Source: Natronoarchaeum mannanilyticum (GTDB lineage: Archaea; Halobacteriota; Halobacteria; Halobacteriales; Natronoarchaeaceae). Taken from it: a stretch of DNA of 64,000 nt. The notes beneath the pieces were generated by a model. The model was not told where the DNA came from, did no database searches, and saw only the letters and a list, made by a program, of their open reading frames with translations. Location of the stretch: positions 1-64,000 of the forward strand of contig NZ_BAAADV010000001.1 of assembly GCF_039522665.1 (NCBI RefSeq), given 5' to 3'. Numbering within the stretch: the first letter of the stretch is position 1; each line of letters starts with the position of its first letter. Positions 50,679-58,374 of the stretch are shown here, one piece after another. The position numbers and the translations under genes were made by a program.

Positions 50679-51109
50679 TGGCCGACGCTATCGTCGACTC
50701 TAACGTCATCTTTGCGTTCCGGAGTGCTCAGGATCAGTATCACGATCAAGCAGCGACGATCGTCGAAGCGATGGACACTGGTAGCCTCCCGAGAGGCGTA
50801 GTGACGAACTACACCTTGCCGGAAATTCTCAACCCCCTCTCGAAGCGTGCCGGTCACGACCGCGCCGTGGAGACCCTGACATTTCTCGAAGAGAGTCGCG
50901 GTTTCCGGATACGTCATCTCGCGCGTGAGGACTTGGCTCGCGGTCGAACCGTGTTTCGGCGTCACGAGGGAGTCGAAATAACCGATGCGATCCTCGTCGC
51001 ACACATGCGACGGACCGAGACGGAGTTCGTTTACAGCTTCGACGACGACTTCGATCGGTTCGACGAGATCACCCGGTTGACGACGGCGGAAAACCCGTAC
51101 GAACAATAA
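50678..51109 (+). CDS. vapC: VapC-like PIN-domain toxin
   Basis: A 143-residue PIN-domain endoribonuclease toxin. Acidic active-site residues are D7 (AIVDSNVIFAF), Glu in NYTLPEILNPL (about 48), Asp in GVEITDAILVAHM (about 108) and Asp in FVYSFDDDFDRFDEI (about 127). VapC toxins cut tRNA or rRNA when the antitoxin is degraded. It is directly downstream of vapB with coupled translation. After its stop comes a fragment of nuoI, marking the insertion edge. The AT content is higher than in nuo genes. Confidence 0.85.
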   Translation: MADAIVDSNVIFAFRSAQDQYHDQAATIVEAMDTGSLPRGVVTNYTLPEILNPLSKRAGHDRAVETLTFLEESRGFRIRHLAREDLARGRTVFRRHEGVEITDAILVAHMRRTETEFVYSFDDDFDRFDEITRLTTAENPYEQ

Positions 51110-51139
51110 ACCGAATCGCCGAAGAAAAGCTGAACTACG

Positions 51140-51215
51140 CTACTGGTAGTCGACTTCGCCTTCGCCCTCGCCGATCCAGGCGTCCCGATCGGGTTCGCGC
51201 GAGTTCAGTGGGTCG
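51140..51215 (-). pseudogene. second copy of the nuoI 3' end (76 bases)
   Basis: These 76 bases match the 3' end of nuoI (51361-51436) at 71 positions. Read in the nuoI frame, all five differences are synonymous, including TAG for TAA as stop, so it encodes the same last 24 residues (DPLNSREPDRDAWIGEGEGE then VDYQ). It lacks any start. It therefore seems to derive from another nuoI allele that had been under coding selection, not from a copy of this one that decayed. Confidence 0.9.
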
Positions 51216-51237
51216 GATGCCACCTTTTTCTTCGTCG

Positions 51238-51330
51238 GGTGCGCTCACTGCGTTCGCGCACCTCTCCTCGAAAAATCTGGGCCAAAAAACCGGACGCTCT
51301 ACTCGCTTCGCTCGATCGCGTCCGGAAAAA
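51238..51330 (-). terminator. hairpins with T tract after nuoI
   Basis: On the minus strand, downstream of nuoI, a perfect 8-bp stem (CCGGACGC 51290-51297 with GCGTCCGG 51318-51325) is followed by a T6 run (plus AAAAAA, 51284-51289), a terminator-like structure. A second stem (GGTGCGC 51238-51244 with GCGCACC 51256-51262) follows. It would end transcripts between nuoI and the vapBC segment. Confidence 0.55.
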
Positions 51331-51360
51331 CGACTCGCGCCGATGGCGCCCGTCGTATGA

Positions 51361-51822
51361 TTACTGGTAGTCGACTTCGCCTTCGCCTTCCCCGATCCAG
51401 GCGTCCCGGTCGGGTTCGCGCGAGTTCAGCGGGTCGATGTCTTTGTACCACGGCACCGACTTGAGCTGCTCCTTGTTGTACACCAGGTCGTCCTTTGTGT
51501 CGCCCGTGAACTCGAAGTTCTGGGTCAGCAGGATCGCGTCGACGGGGCAGACCTCCTCGCACAGCCGGCAGTAGATACACTGGCCGATGTGGAGGTTGTA
51601 CTGCTCGCCGTTGCGCTGCTCGTCGGTGACGATCTGGATCGTGTCGTTCGGGCAGACGTTCTCGCACTGCCGACACCAGATGCACCGCTCCTGGCTGAAC
51701 TTGTGGACGCCGCGGAACCGCGGCGACACTTCGGGCGCTTCTTCGGGGTACTCGACGGTGAACGTGTTGCCGTCGAGCGCGTGCTTCATCGTCGTCGCCA
51801 TCGATTTGAGGAGTCCGATCAT
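51361..51822 (-). CDS. nuoI: complex I subunit NuoI (two [4Fe-4S] clusters)
   Basis: A 153-residue ferredoxin-like subunit that relays electrons toward NuoB. Two cluster motifs, CIWCRQCENVCP (about 47-58) and CIYCRLCEEVCP (about 86-97), each CxxCxxCxxxCP, are intact. With NuoEFG missing in haloarchaea, it would take electrons from an unknown donor. It starts with MIGLLKSMATTMKHAL and overlaps the nuoH stop by 4 bases. Its 3' end is duplicated next to vapC. Confidence 0.96.
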   Translation of the reverse strand: MIGLLKSMATTMKHALDGNTFTVEYPEEAPEVSPRFRGVHKFSQERCIWCRQCENVCPNDTIQIVTDEQRNGEQYNLHIGQCIYCRLCEEVCPVDAILLTQNFEFTGDTKDDLVYNKEQLKSVPWYKDIDPLNSREPDRDAWIGEGEGEVDYQ

Positions 51823-52898
51823 AGCGTTAGCACCCCCACGATTACGGCCGTGAGCACCAGATTAGCGAACGAAAGGACCAGCAGGCCCTTCCAGCCGATC
51901 TCGATGAGCTGATCGATGCGGACCCGCGGAATCGCCGACCGCGCCCACTGGGTGAACAGGAACACGGCCCACATCTTGATCAGCATCCACACCAGTCCGG
52001 GCAGCACCGGTCCGGCGGGGCCGCCGAGGAAGACGACCGCGACGATGGCGCCGCCCAGGAAGATGTGGACGAACTCGCCGAGGTAGATCAGCACGAAGTA
52101 GATCGAGGAGTACTCCGTCTGATAGCCGGCGACGATCTCCGTCGGCGCCTCGGGCGTGTCGAACGGGTTCCGCCCGACTTCCGCGAGGTTCGCCGTCAGG
52201 AACAGCACGAACGCGAACGGGTTGACGAACGCGTACCACGACGGGATCGAGATGCCGGCGATCGTGACGAGCGTCTCGGTCTGGGCCGCGACGATCGTGC
52301 TCATCTGGAGCGACTCCGAGAAGATGACCACCGACGCCGCGGTGACGATCAGCGGGATCTCGTAGGCGATGTTCTGCGCGACCGCGCGCAGCCCGCCCAG
52401 CAGCGAGTACTTGTTGTTCGAGGCGTAGCCGCACATCACCAGGCCGACGCTCGCGATCGAGGCGATCGCGAACACGAACACCAGCCCGATCTCGGGGTCG
52501 GCGATCTGGAAGTTGATGCCGCCCAGCGTGCCGAAGGGGATCACCGCGAAGGCGAACAGCGCCGAGAACGCGATGAGGATCGGCCCGATGTCGTAGGCCG
52601 GGCGATCGGCGCCCTCGGGGACGATCAGCTCCTTGGACATCAGCCGAACCGCGTCGGCCACGATGATCAGCAGGCCGAACGGGCCGTGGCGGTTCACGGC
52701 GATGCGGTCGGTGAACGCGGCGGTGATCTTCCGCTTGGCCCACGGGCCGGCGAGCGCGGCGTTGGTCAGCATCAGCGTCGCGATCAGCGCCGAGGCGATG
52801 ATGCCGGCGACGAACGTCCCGGCGCCGCCGTAGGCGTCGAGGCCGAGCCAGTTCGCCAGCTGCTCGGGCATCATCGCCGACTGGAGCGGCGCCGTCAT
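51819..52898 (-). CDS. nuoH: complex I subunit NuoH
   Basis: A 359-residue membrane subunit with about eight helices, forming the quinone-entry channel. Motifs are RIAVNRHGPFGLLIIVADAVRLMSKE, YASNNKYSLLGGLRAVAQNIAYEIPL, and EVGRNPFDTPEAPTEIVAGYQTEYSS, the last being the conserved charged loops. It overlaps nuoCD upstream and nuoI downstream by 4 bases each, so translation is coupled. Confidence 0.96.
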   Translation of the reverse strand: MTAPLQSAMMPEQLANWLGLDAYGGAGTFVAGIIASALIATLMLTNAALAGPWAKRKITAAFTDRIAVNRHGPFGLLIIVADAVRLMSKELIVPEGADRPAYDIGPILIAFSALFAFAVIPFGTLGGINFQIADPEIGLVFVFAIASIASVGLVMCGYASNNKYSLLGGLRAVAQNIAYEIPLIVTAASVVIFSESLQMSTIVAAQTETLVTIAGISIPSWYAFVNPFAFVLFLTANLAEVGRNPFDTPEAPTEIVAGYQTEYSSIYFVLIYLGEFVHIFLGGAIVAVVFLGGPAGPVLPGLVWMLIKMWAVFLFTQWARSAIPRVRIDQLIEIGWKGLLVLSFANLVLTAVIVGVLTL

Positions 52899-54580
52899 CG
52901 GTCCACCTCCCCGAGCACGATGTCGAGGCTACCCAGCGAGGCGATCAGGTCGGCGATGTACTCGCCCTCGGACATCTCCGGCAGCGTCTGCAGGTTCGAG
53001 AAGCAGGGGCTGCGGATCTTGAATCGGCCGGGCTTGTCGGTGCCGTCCGATCGGATGTAGATGCCGAGTTCGCCCTTCGCGCCCTCGACCGCGCGGTAGA
53101 TCTCGGTGTCGGGGTCGGGCTTGATCGTCCGCGGGACGTTGCTCTGGATGTTGCGCTCCTCCTCGGGCCAGTCCTCGAGCAGATCCACGCACTGGTCGAT
53201 GATCTTCGCGGACTCCTCGACCTCGCGCATGCGGACGAGCAGGCGCGAGAAGTTGTCGCAGCCGTCCTCGACGACGACGTCCCAGTCGAGCTCGTCGTAG
53301 TAGCCGTAGGGGTCGTCCCGTCGAAGGTCGTAGTCGACGCCCGAGCCCCGAGCGACGGGGCCGGTCGCGCCGTACTGCTTCGCTTCCTCGGGCTCCAGAA
53401 CGCCGGTGTCGATCGTCCGGGCCTGCAGAATCTCGTTGTTGGTGAGCAGGTTGTGGAACTCCTCGGAGGCTTCGGGCAGCCCGTTCGTGAAGTCGCGGGT
53501 CTTCTCGAAGAACTCCTCGCGGGGTTCCGGCAGGTCCCAGGCGACACCGCCGAGCCGGAAGTAGTTGAACATCAGGCGCTGGCCCGTCAGATCCTCGAGG
53601 ATGTTCTGGGCCTTCTCGCGCTCTCGGATCGCGTACATGAACGTCGCGGTGAAGTCGCCGTTGATGTCGAGCGCGAACGTCGCGAGCGCGAGCAGGTGCG
53701 AGGCGATCCGACAGAGCTCGGCGCCCATCGTCCGGATGATCTGGGCGTACTCGGGAACGTCGAGATCCGCGAGGTCCTCGGCCGTGCGCGCGTAGGCCCA
53801 CTCGTTGAGCAGCCCCGCCGAGATGTAGTCCCAGCGGTCGGGGTAGGGCATGATCTGGTGGCGGTAGGTGCCCTGCTGGCACATCTGCTCCTCGCAGCGG
53901 TGCAGATAGCCGATGTCCGGATCGACGTCGAGCACCTGCTCGCCGTCGAGCACCGTCTTCAGGTGGAGGACGCCGTGGGTCGCGGGGTGGTGGGGACCGA
54001 TGTTGAGGAACATCGTGTCGGTCCCGTCGTCGTCGTTCTCGACCTTGTGATCGTCCTGCAGCGGGTTGGCGTGCTCGGTCAGCGAGACGACCTGCGGCTT
54101 GGTCTGGTCGTAGTCGCCGCCCAGCGGGTGGCCCGTCCAGGTTTCGGGTAGGAGGATCCGCCGGAGATCGGGATTGTCCTCGTACTCGATGCCGACGAGG
54201 TCGTAGGCTTCGCGCTCGTGCCACTCCGCCGTCCGAAAGACGGGCTCGGCGCTCTCGCTGACCGGCTCGTCCGTCGGCGTCGGGACGATGACGTTGACCT
54301 CCTGGGTCGGATCGTCGTACTTCTTGAGGTGATAAATCGACTCGTAGCGGTCCTCGTACTGCTGTGCGGTGACGTTCGAGAGGTGATCGAAGCCGGCCTC
54401 GTGGCGCAGCGTCGAGAGCACGTCCTGGACGTCGTCCGGCCGGATAACGAACCCGCCGGCGTTGATGTGATCCTCGCGCTCCAGAACCCTCTCGCCGAGC
54501 AGCGCTTCGAGCTCGTCGTAGTCGACCTCGCCCTCGTCGACGCCGACTTCGGGCGTGTCGGGGAGCTCCGACCGACTCAT
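52895..54580 (-). CDS. nuoCD: complex I subunits NuoC and NuoD fused
   Basis: A 561-residue fusion. The NuoC part (about 1-170) has the 30-kDa segment AEWHEREAYDLVGIEYEDNPDLRRILLPETWTGHPL. The NuoD part (about 185-561) has LNIGPHHPATHG near the quinone site, YLHRCEEQMCQQGTYRHQI and RGSGVDYDLRRDDPYGYYDELDW, and ends SPCFSNLQTLP...SLDIVLGEVDR. The fusion is usual for many bacteria and haloarchaea. The start [12 protein letters not shown] at 54580 overlaps nuoB by 4 bases. Confidence 0.96.
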   Translation of the reverse strand: MSRSELPDTPEVGVDEGEVDYDELEALLGERVLEREDHINAGGFVIRPDDVQDVLSTLRHEAGFDHLSNVTAQQYEDRYESIYHLKKYDDPTQEVNVIVPTPTDEPVSESAEPVFRTAEWHEREAYDLVGIEYEDNPDLRRILLPETWTGHPLGGDYDQTKPQVVSLTEHANPLQDDHKVENDDDGTDTMFLNIGPHHPATHGVLHLKTVLDGEQVLDVDPDIGYLHRCEEQMCQQGTYRHQIMPYPDRWDYISAGLLNEWAYARTAEDLADLDVPEYAQIIRTMGAELCRIASHLLALATFALDINGDFTATFMYAIREREKAQNILEDLTGQRLMFNYFRLGGVAWDLPEPREEFFEKTRDFTNGLPEASEEFHNLLTNNEILQARTIDTGVLEPEEAKQYGATGPVARGSGVDYDLRRDDPYGYYDELDWDVVVEDGCDNFSRLLVRMREVEESAKIIDQCVDLLEDWPEEERNIQSNVPRTIKPDPDTEIYRAVEGAKGELGIYIRSDGTDKPGRFKIRSPCFSNLQTLPEMSEGEYIADLIASLGSLDIVLGEVDR

Positions 54581-55284
54581 GGTGAATCAGCCCAGTTGTA
54601 CCGCATCACGAGCTCTTCTTCGTCGATCTGGTCGGCCAGCTCGTCGACGATCTCGTCGCGCGGGAGATCGCCGAACTGCTCTAACTCGTAGGGTTTGACG
54701 GTGACCGGCGCCGACTCGCCGTTGGCGACGCGCTCCTGGAGCTTGACGACGCCGTAGATAAGCGCCTCGGGCCGGGGCGGACAGCCCGGGATCTGGATGT
54801 CGACCGGGATGACCTCCTCGGCCCCCTTGACGACGTTGTACCCCTCCTGGAACGGACCGCCGGAGATCGTACACGAGCCCATGCCGACGACGAACTTGGG
54901 CTCGGGCATCTGGTCGTAGACGCGCTTCATGCGCGGGGCGAACTTCGAGACGATGGTCCCCGGAACGATGATCACGTCGGCCTGGCGCGGCGACGCTCGC
55001 GGGACGCCGGAGCCGAAGCGGTCGAGGTCGTGCTTGACCGCGTAGGTGTGCATCATCTCGATGCTGCAGCAGGCGATCCCGAACTGCAGCATGAACATCG
55101 AGGAGCCCCGCACCCAGTTCATGAAGGAGTCGAACTTCGTGAGGATGAACGGAGACGCCCCCATCGCCTCGCGGAGCTTCGAGTTGAACCGATCGTCCGC
55201 CTCCGACCCCATCCGCGCCTCGCGGGTCTCTGTTAGCGGGTCTGTACTCCCGGTAATCGCTTCCCGTGGTGTGTCGCTACTCAT
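54577..55284 (-). CDS. nuoB: complex I subunit NuoB
   Basis: A 235-residue subunit carrying the terminal N2 [4Fe-4S] cluster. The ligands are the tandem Cys in [14 protein letters not shown], the Cys in [12 protein letters not shown] and the Cys in [14 protein letters not shown]. The N-terminal 24 residues are an extra polar extension ([21 protein letters not shown]). It overlaps nuoA (ATGA) and nuoCD. Donor electrons reach it via NuoI. Confidence 0.96.
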   Translation of the reverse strand: MSSDTPREAITGSTDPLTETREARMGSEADDRFNSKLREAMGASPFILTKFDSFMNWVRGSSMFMLQFGIACCSIEMMHTYAVKHDLDRFGSGVPRASPRQADVIIVPGTIVSKFAPRMKRVYDQMPEPKFVVGMGSCTISGGPFQEGYNVVKGAEEVIPVDIQIPGCPPRPEALIYGVVKLQERVANGESAPVTVKPYELEQFGDLPRDEIVDELADQIDEEELVMRYNWADSP

Positions 55285-55688
55285 TGTTCAATCTTCCGTG
55301 ACCGGTCTTCGACCCGCGTGCTGCGGGCCCACTTGACTGCGCCGTTGCGCCAGGCCCAGACGAGGCCGACGACGAGGATGCCGACGAACACCAGCATCGG
55401 GACGAGGGCGCGCGCGAGTCCGACCTGCTCGATCGCGGACTGGTAGACGACCGTCCAGGGGAGGATGAGCACGGTCTCGACGTCGAAGACGACAAACAGG
55501 AGCGCGACCATGTAGTACTGGATGTTAAATCGGATGCGCGTCCCCCCTGTCGGGATCTCGCCGCTCTCGTAGGTGGCGCGTTTACTGTCTTCGGGCACGC
55601 TGGGTCGCAGCAGCCACGATACCGCCAGCATACTGAGCGGTACCAGCACGGCCACCAGCGCCAGCGCGCCGACTGCTATCCATGACAT
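55281..55688 (-). CDS. nuoA: complex I subunit NuoA
   Basis: A 135-residue three-helix subunit. Motifs are PSVPEDSKRATYESGEIPTGGTRIRFNIQYYMVALLFVVFDVETVLILPW (read as ESGEIP, RFNIQYYM, FDVETV), the classic NuoA loop near the quinone cavity, and a last helix ending WAWRNGAVKWARS. ATG 55688 (MSWIAVG) was chosen over in-frame 55730. It is the first gene of the operon. A TATA box lies about 45 bases upstream. Confidence 0.95.
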   Translation of the reverse strand: MSWIAVGALALVAVLVPLSMLAVSWLLRPSVPEDSKRATYESGEIPTGGTRIRFNIQYYMVALLFVVFDVETVLILPWTVVYQSAIEQVGLARALVPMLVFVGILVVGLVWAWRNGAVKWARSTRVEDRSRKIEQ

Positions 55689-55728
55689 ACGATGTTCTCC
55701 GTGACGTCCGGAGCTTAGGAACGCACCC

Positions 55729-55740
55729 ATATAAGGGTTG
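55729..55740 (-). promoter_or_regulatory. nuo operon promoter
   Basis: The minus strand reads AACCCTTATATGGGTG (plus CACCCATATAAGGGTT at 55724-55739). The TATA box CTTATATGG is itself palindromic (CCCTTATATGGG-like) and lies about 45 bases before ATG 55688, so a short leader is expected. Confidence 0.6.
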
Positions 55741-55835
55741 ATTCTTCCGTTTCCGCCCGCCAGCGCGGCGTCGGCCGGTTCTGCGGCCGGCCGAGCCGAG
55801 TCGACCGCCGGCGGAGGAGACTGCCCCGGAACCGG

Positions 55836-56483
55836 CTACTCCCGACGCTCGCGGAACGCCGGCGTCCCGAGTTCGTGGAGCTCCCGCGAGACGACGCCGA
55901 CGTCGTCCTGCAGCCCCTCGTGGTACTCGACGAGCCGCTCCCGAACCTCCTCGTGCTCGCGCGCGAGGATCTGGGCGGCCGACAGCGCCGCGTTGAACGA
56001 CTTCCCGGCGTCGACGGCCGTCAGCGGCGCGCCCTGGGGCATCCCGATCACCGAGTCGACCGACTTCTCCTGGACGGGGACGCCGATCACCGGGAGCGGG
56101 TAGGCGATCGAGGCCGTCATGTTCGGCAGGTCGGCGGACTTCCCGCCCGCGCCGGCGATGATCACGTCGATCCCGCGATCGGCGGCGGTCTCGCCGTAGG
56201 CGTACATCAGCTCCGGCGTTCGGTGGGCCGACACGACGAACGTCTCGAACGTAAATCGGCTCTCGGGCGGCTCCTCGTAGTCGGTCTGTTCCTCGAAGCC
56301 GAGCTCGTCGACGAACGCGTCGTACGCGCCGCCCCGGCCCTCCTCGCTGCCCATCATCACGTCGAGGTCGGAGTCGCTGCCCATGATGATCCCGACGTCC
56401 GGCGTCGTCTCGGGGTCGCGATCCTGTTCGGCCTGCGCTCGGAGCTCGTCGATTAACGCCTCGACCTCCTCGGATCCGGTCAT
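55836..56483 (-). CDS. purE: N5-CAIR mutase PurE
   Basis: A 215-residue enzyme that converts N5-CAIR to CAIR in purine synthesis. Motifs are GIIMGSDSDLDVM (about 30-42), FVVSAHRTPE (about 83-92), IIAGAGGKSADLPNM and TASIAYPLPVIGVPVQEKSVDS. It is longer than E. coli PurE (169) because of an N-terminal helix of about 27 residues and a short acidic loop (EEGRGGAYDAFVDE). ATG 56483 was chosen over 56501. It acts with PurK, encoded 500 bases upstream on the same strand. Confidence 0.95.
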   Translation of the reverse strand: MTGSEEVEALIDELRAQAEQDRDPETTPDVGIIMGSDSDLDVMMGSEEGRGGAYDAFVDELGFEEQTDYEEPPESRFTFETFVVSAHRTPELMYAYGETAADRGIDVIIAGAGGKSADLPNMTASIAYPLPVIGVPVQEKSVDSVIGMPQGAPLTAVDAGKSFNAALSAAQILAREHEEVRERLVEYHEGLQDDVGVVSRELHELGTPAFRERRE

Positions 56484-56570
56484 ACGGGAGAGAACGGACA
56501 ACCGGTCAATGTACGTTTTGGGTTCGACTCGTCGTCGTTGCGTCGGAGAACGTTCCGGGACTCCGCCCGC

Positions 56571-56882
56571 TCAGCAGTCCGGCGACAGCGACGCCCCCTC
56601 GACGACCGCCGACTCGCCGGCGCCTATCGGCTCCGGCGTGACGCTGACGCTGCCGTCGCCGCGGACCGTCACGCCACAGCCCGCGTACGTGAACTCCACC
56701 TCGGGACCGTCTGCGCCGTCGCGGTCGTACAGCGCCTCGAGCGCGTCGGGATCGACCGCATCGTACAGCGGCGGGAGATCGAGCGGGTCGGCTCCGGCAA
56801 CGTCTGTGGTCGACTCGACGATCCGTTCGGTGAGGCTGGCTGCGTCGGCGTCCGCGTCGTCGGGGGAAACGTTGAGTGTCAC
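56571..56882 (-). CDS. HalOD1 output-domain protein
   Basis: A 103-residue soluble protein with the haloarchaeal HalOD1 output domain: LTERIVESTTDVAGADPLDLPPLYDAVDPDALEALY, then VEFTYAGCGVTVRGDGSVSVTP. This small domain occurs alone or after sensor/PAS domains in haloarchaea and is thought to act in signal output; its ligand is unknown. It lies between purE and purK on the same strand. A single Cys sits in AGCGV. The start at 56882 (MTLNVSPDD) is clear. Confidence 0.85.
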   Translation of the reverse strand: MTLNVSPDDADADAASLTERIVESTTDVAGADPLDLPPLYDAVDPDALEALYDRDGADGPEVEFTYAGCGVTVRGDGSVSVTPEPIGAGESAVVEGASLSPDC

Positions 56883-57002
56883 GAACCATCGTACACGGTT
56901 GTCCGGGAAGGGCGTTGCACCTACATCTACACCCCCGCCAATCGAACGAGGCTATTCATCTAGGGTCGGAGTCGCAGCGACGCCGAAAACGGCCGCGACG
57001 AA

Positions 57003-58196
57003 TCAGCTCTCGTCCACGAACGTCGCCGCATCCCGGAGTTCCCGAGCGCGCGCGAGGAGGTCGTCGACGGACGCGCCCTCGTCGCTGGTTCCGGACGATC
57101 CATCGTCGCCGGTCAGCGTGACGTGGCCCATCTTCCGCAGCGGCCGGACATCGCGCTTGCCGTACCAGTGCAGGCCGGCACGCGGCGTACCGAGTACTTC
57201 GTCGACGCCACGAAGCTGGGCGGGCTGCGTTTCCTCGACGTCGCCCAGCAGGTTCGTCATCACCGTCGGCGAGCGCTGCGCGGTCGATCCCAGCGGCCGC
57301 CCGGTCACCGCGCGAACGTGCTGTTCGAACTGGGAGGCGACTGCCCCCTCGATCGTCCAGTGCCCGGAGTTGTGCGGGCGCGGCGCGATCTCGTTGACCA
57401 GGATTTCGTCGTCGGGGCCCTGGAACAGCTCGATGCCGTAGACGCCCCGACCGTCCATCAGTTCGAGGACGTCCGTCGCGACTTCGTGGGCTCGCTGCCG
57501 GACCGCCTCGTCGGCGCGCGCGGGCACGATCGTTTCTCGGAGGATCTCCTCGCGGTGGACGTTCTCGCCGGCCGGGAACGTCGCGACCTCGTCGTCGCCC
57601 TTGACGCCGATCACCGACAGCTCGCGCTCGTAGTCGACGAACGCCTCGACCATCGCCGCGCCACCGATCTCGTCGAGCACGGCCTCGGCGTCATCTGGCG
57701 ACTCGATCGGCGCGTTCCCGCGGCCGTCGTACCCGCCCTCGCGGGCTTTCACCATCGCCGGCGTCCCCAGCTCGTCGAGGGCGTCGCGCAGCTCGTCGGC
57801 GTCGTCGACAGCGCGGTACTCGGGCACCGGGACCCCCACCTCTGCCAGCGCGTCCTTCTGGACGAGCTTGTCCTGAATCGTCCGGAGCGTGTCGGGCGAG
57901 GGGTGGACCGGAACGCCGGTTTCCTCTCGCACGCGGTCCAGCAGGTCCGGATCGGCCAGTTCGATCTCGAACGTGAGGAAGTCGGCGCGCTCGGCCAGTT
58001 CGCGAACGGCGTCGGCGTCGTCGAACTCGCCGACGATCTGGTCGCGACACACCGGCGCGGCCGGACAGTCCGGCGTGGGATCGAGGACGACCAGCTCGAC
58101 GCCGAGCGGGCCGGCCGCCTCCGCGAGCATCCGTCCGAGCTGTCCGCCGCCGACGACGCCCAGCGTCGGGCCGGGCGTGGAGAGTGGGGTCGCCAT
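57003..58196 (-). CDS. purK: 5-(carboxyamino)imidazole ribonucleotide synthase PurK
   Basis: A 397-residue ATP-grasp enzyme that carboxylates AIR to N5-CAIR using ATP and bicarbonate. The pattern is GVVGGGQLGRMLAEAAGPLG (preATP-grasp), DKLVQKDALAEVGVPVPEY, MVKAREGGYDGRGN, EAFVDYERELSVIGVKGDD, and IELFQGPDDEILVNEIAPRPHNSGHWTIEGA. TATA-like TTCTTAAGC on the minus strand (58225-58233) lies about 30 bases upstream. The next step is PurE. A HalOD1 gene separates the two. Confidence 0.95.
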   Translation of the reverse strand: MATPLSTPGPTLGVVGGGQLGRMLAEAAGPLGVELVVLDPTPDCPAAPVCRDQIVGEFDDADAVRELAERADFLTFEIELADPDLLDRVREETGVPVHPSPDTLRTIQDKLVQKDALAEVGVPVPEYRAVDDADELRDALDELGTPAMVKAREGGYDGRGNAPIESPDDAEAVLDEIGGAAMVEAFVDYERELSVIGVKGDDEVATFPAGENVHREEILRETIVPARADEAVRQRAHEVATDVLELMDGRGVYGIELFQGPDDEILVNEIAPRPHNSGHWTIEGAVASQFEQHVRAVTGRPLGSTAQRSPTVMTNLLGDVEETQPAQLRGVDEVLGTPRAGLHWYGKRDVRPLRKMGHVTLTGDDGSSGTSDEGASVDDLLARARELRDAATFVDES

Positions 58197-58343
58197 ATAG
58201 AAACAGGATTTCGTTCACCCCCGCTTAAGAATTGCCAACCTCGGGCGATCGTTTCGGTCGGCATCCGTCCCGAACGTCCGAAGAACTCGTTCCTCAGCTA
58301 TCAACTATATATAATAACCTAACGGTCATGTGTATTTCCGAGC

Positions 58344-58354
58344 AGCTTTATATG
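58344..58354 (+). promoter_or_regulatory. TATA box of the transducer gene
   Basis: AGCTTTATATGATAC (58343-58357) is a strong TATA box about 25 bases upstream of ATG 58375. It sets the start there, since the in-frame codon at 58330 would lie upstream of the TSS. An AT-rich tract AACTATATATAATAAC at 58303-58318 lies further up. Confidence 0.65.
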
Positions 58355-58374
58355 ATACTTTTGTCTCACAGCGT

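Noticed and set aside
50195-51360. Insertion sequence carrying vapBC
   Set aside because: No transposase, terminal inverted repeats or short target duplication found; the duplicated part is a diverged nuoI end, which fits homologous recombination better.
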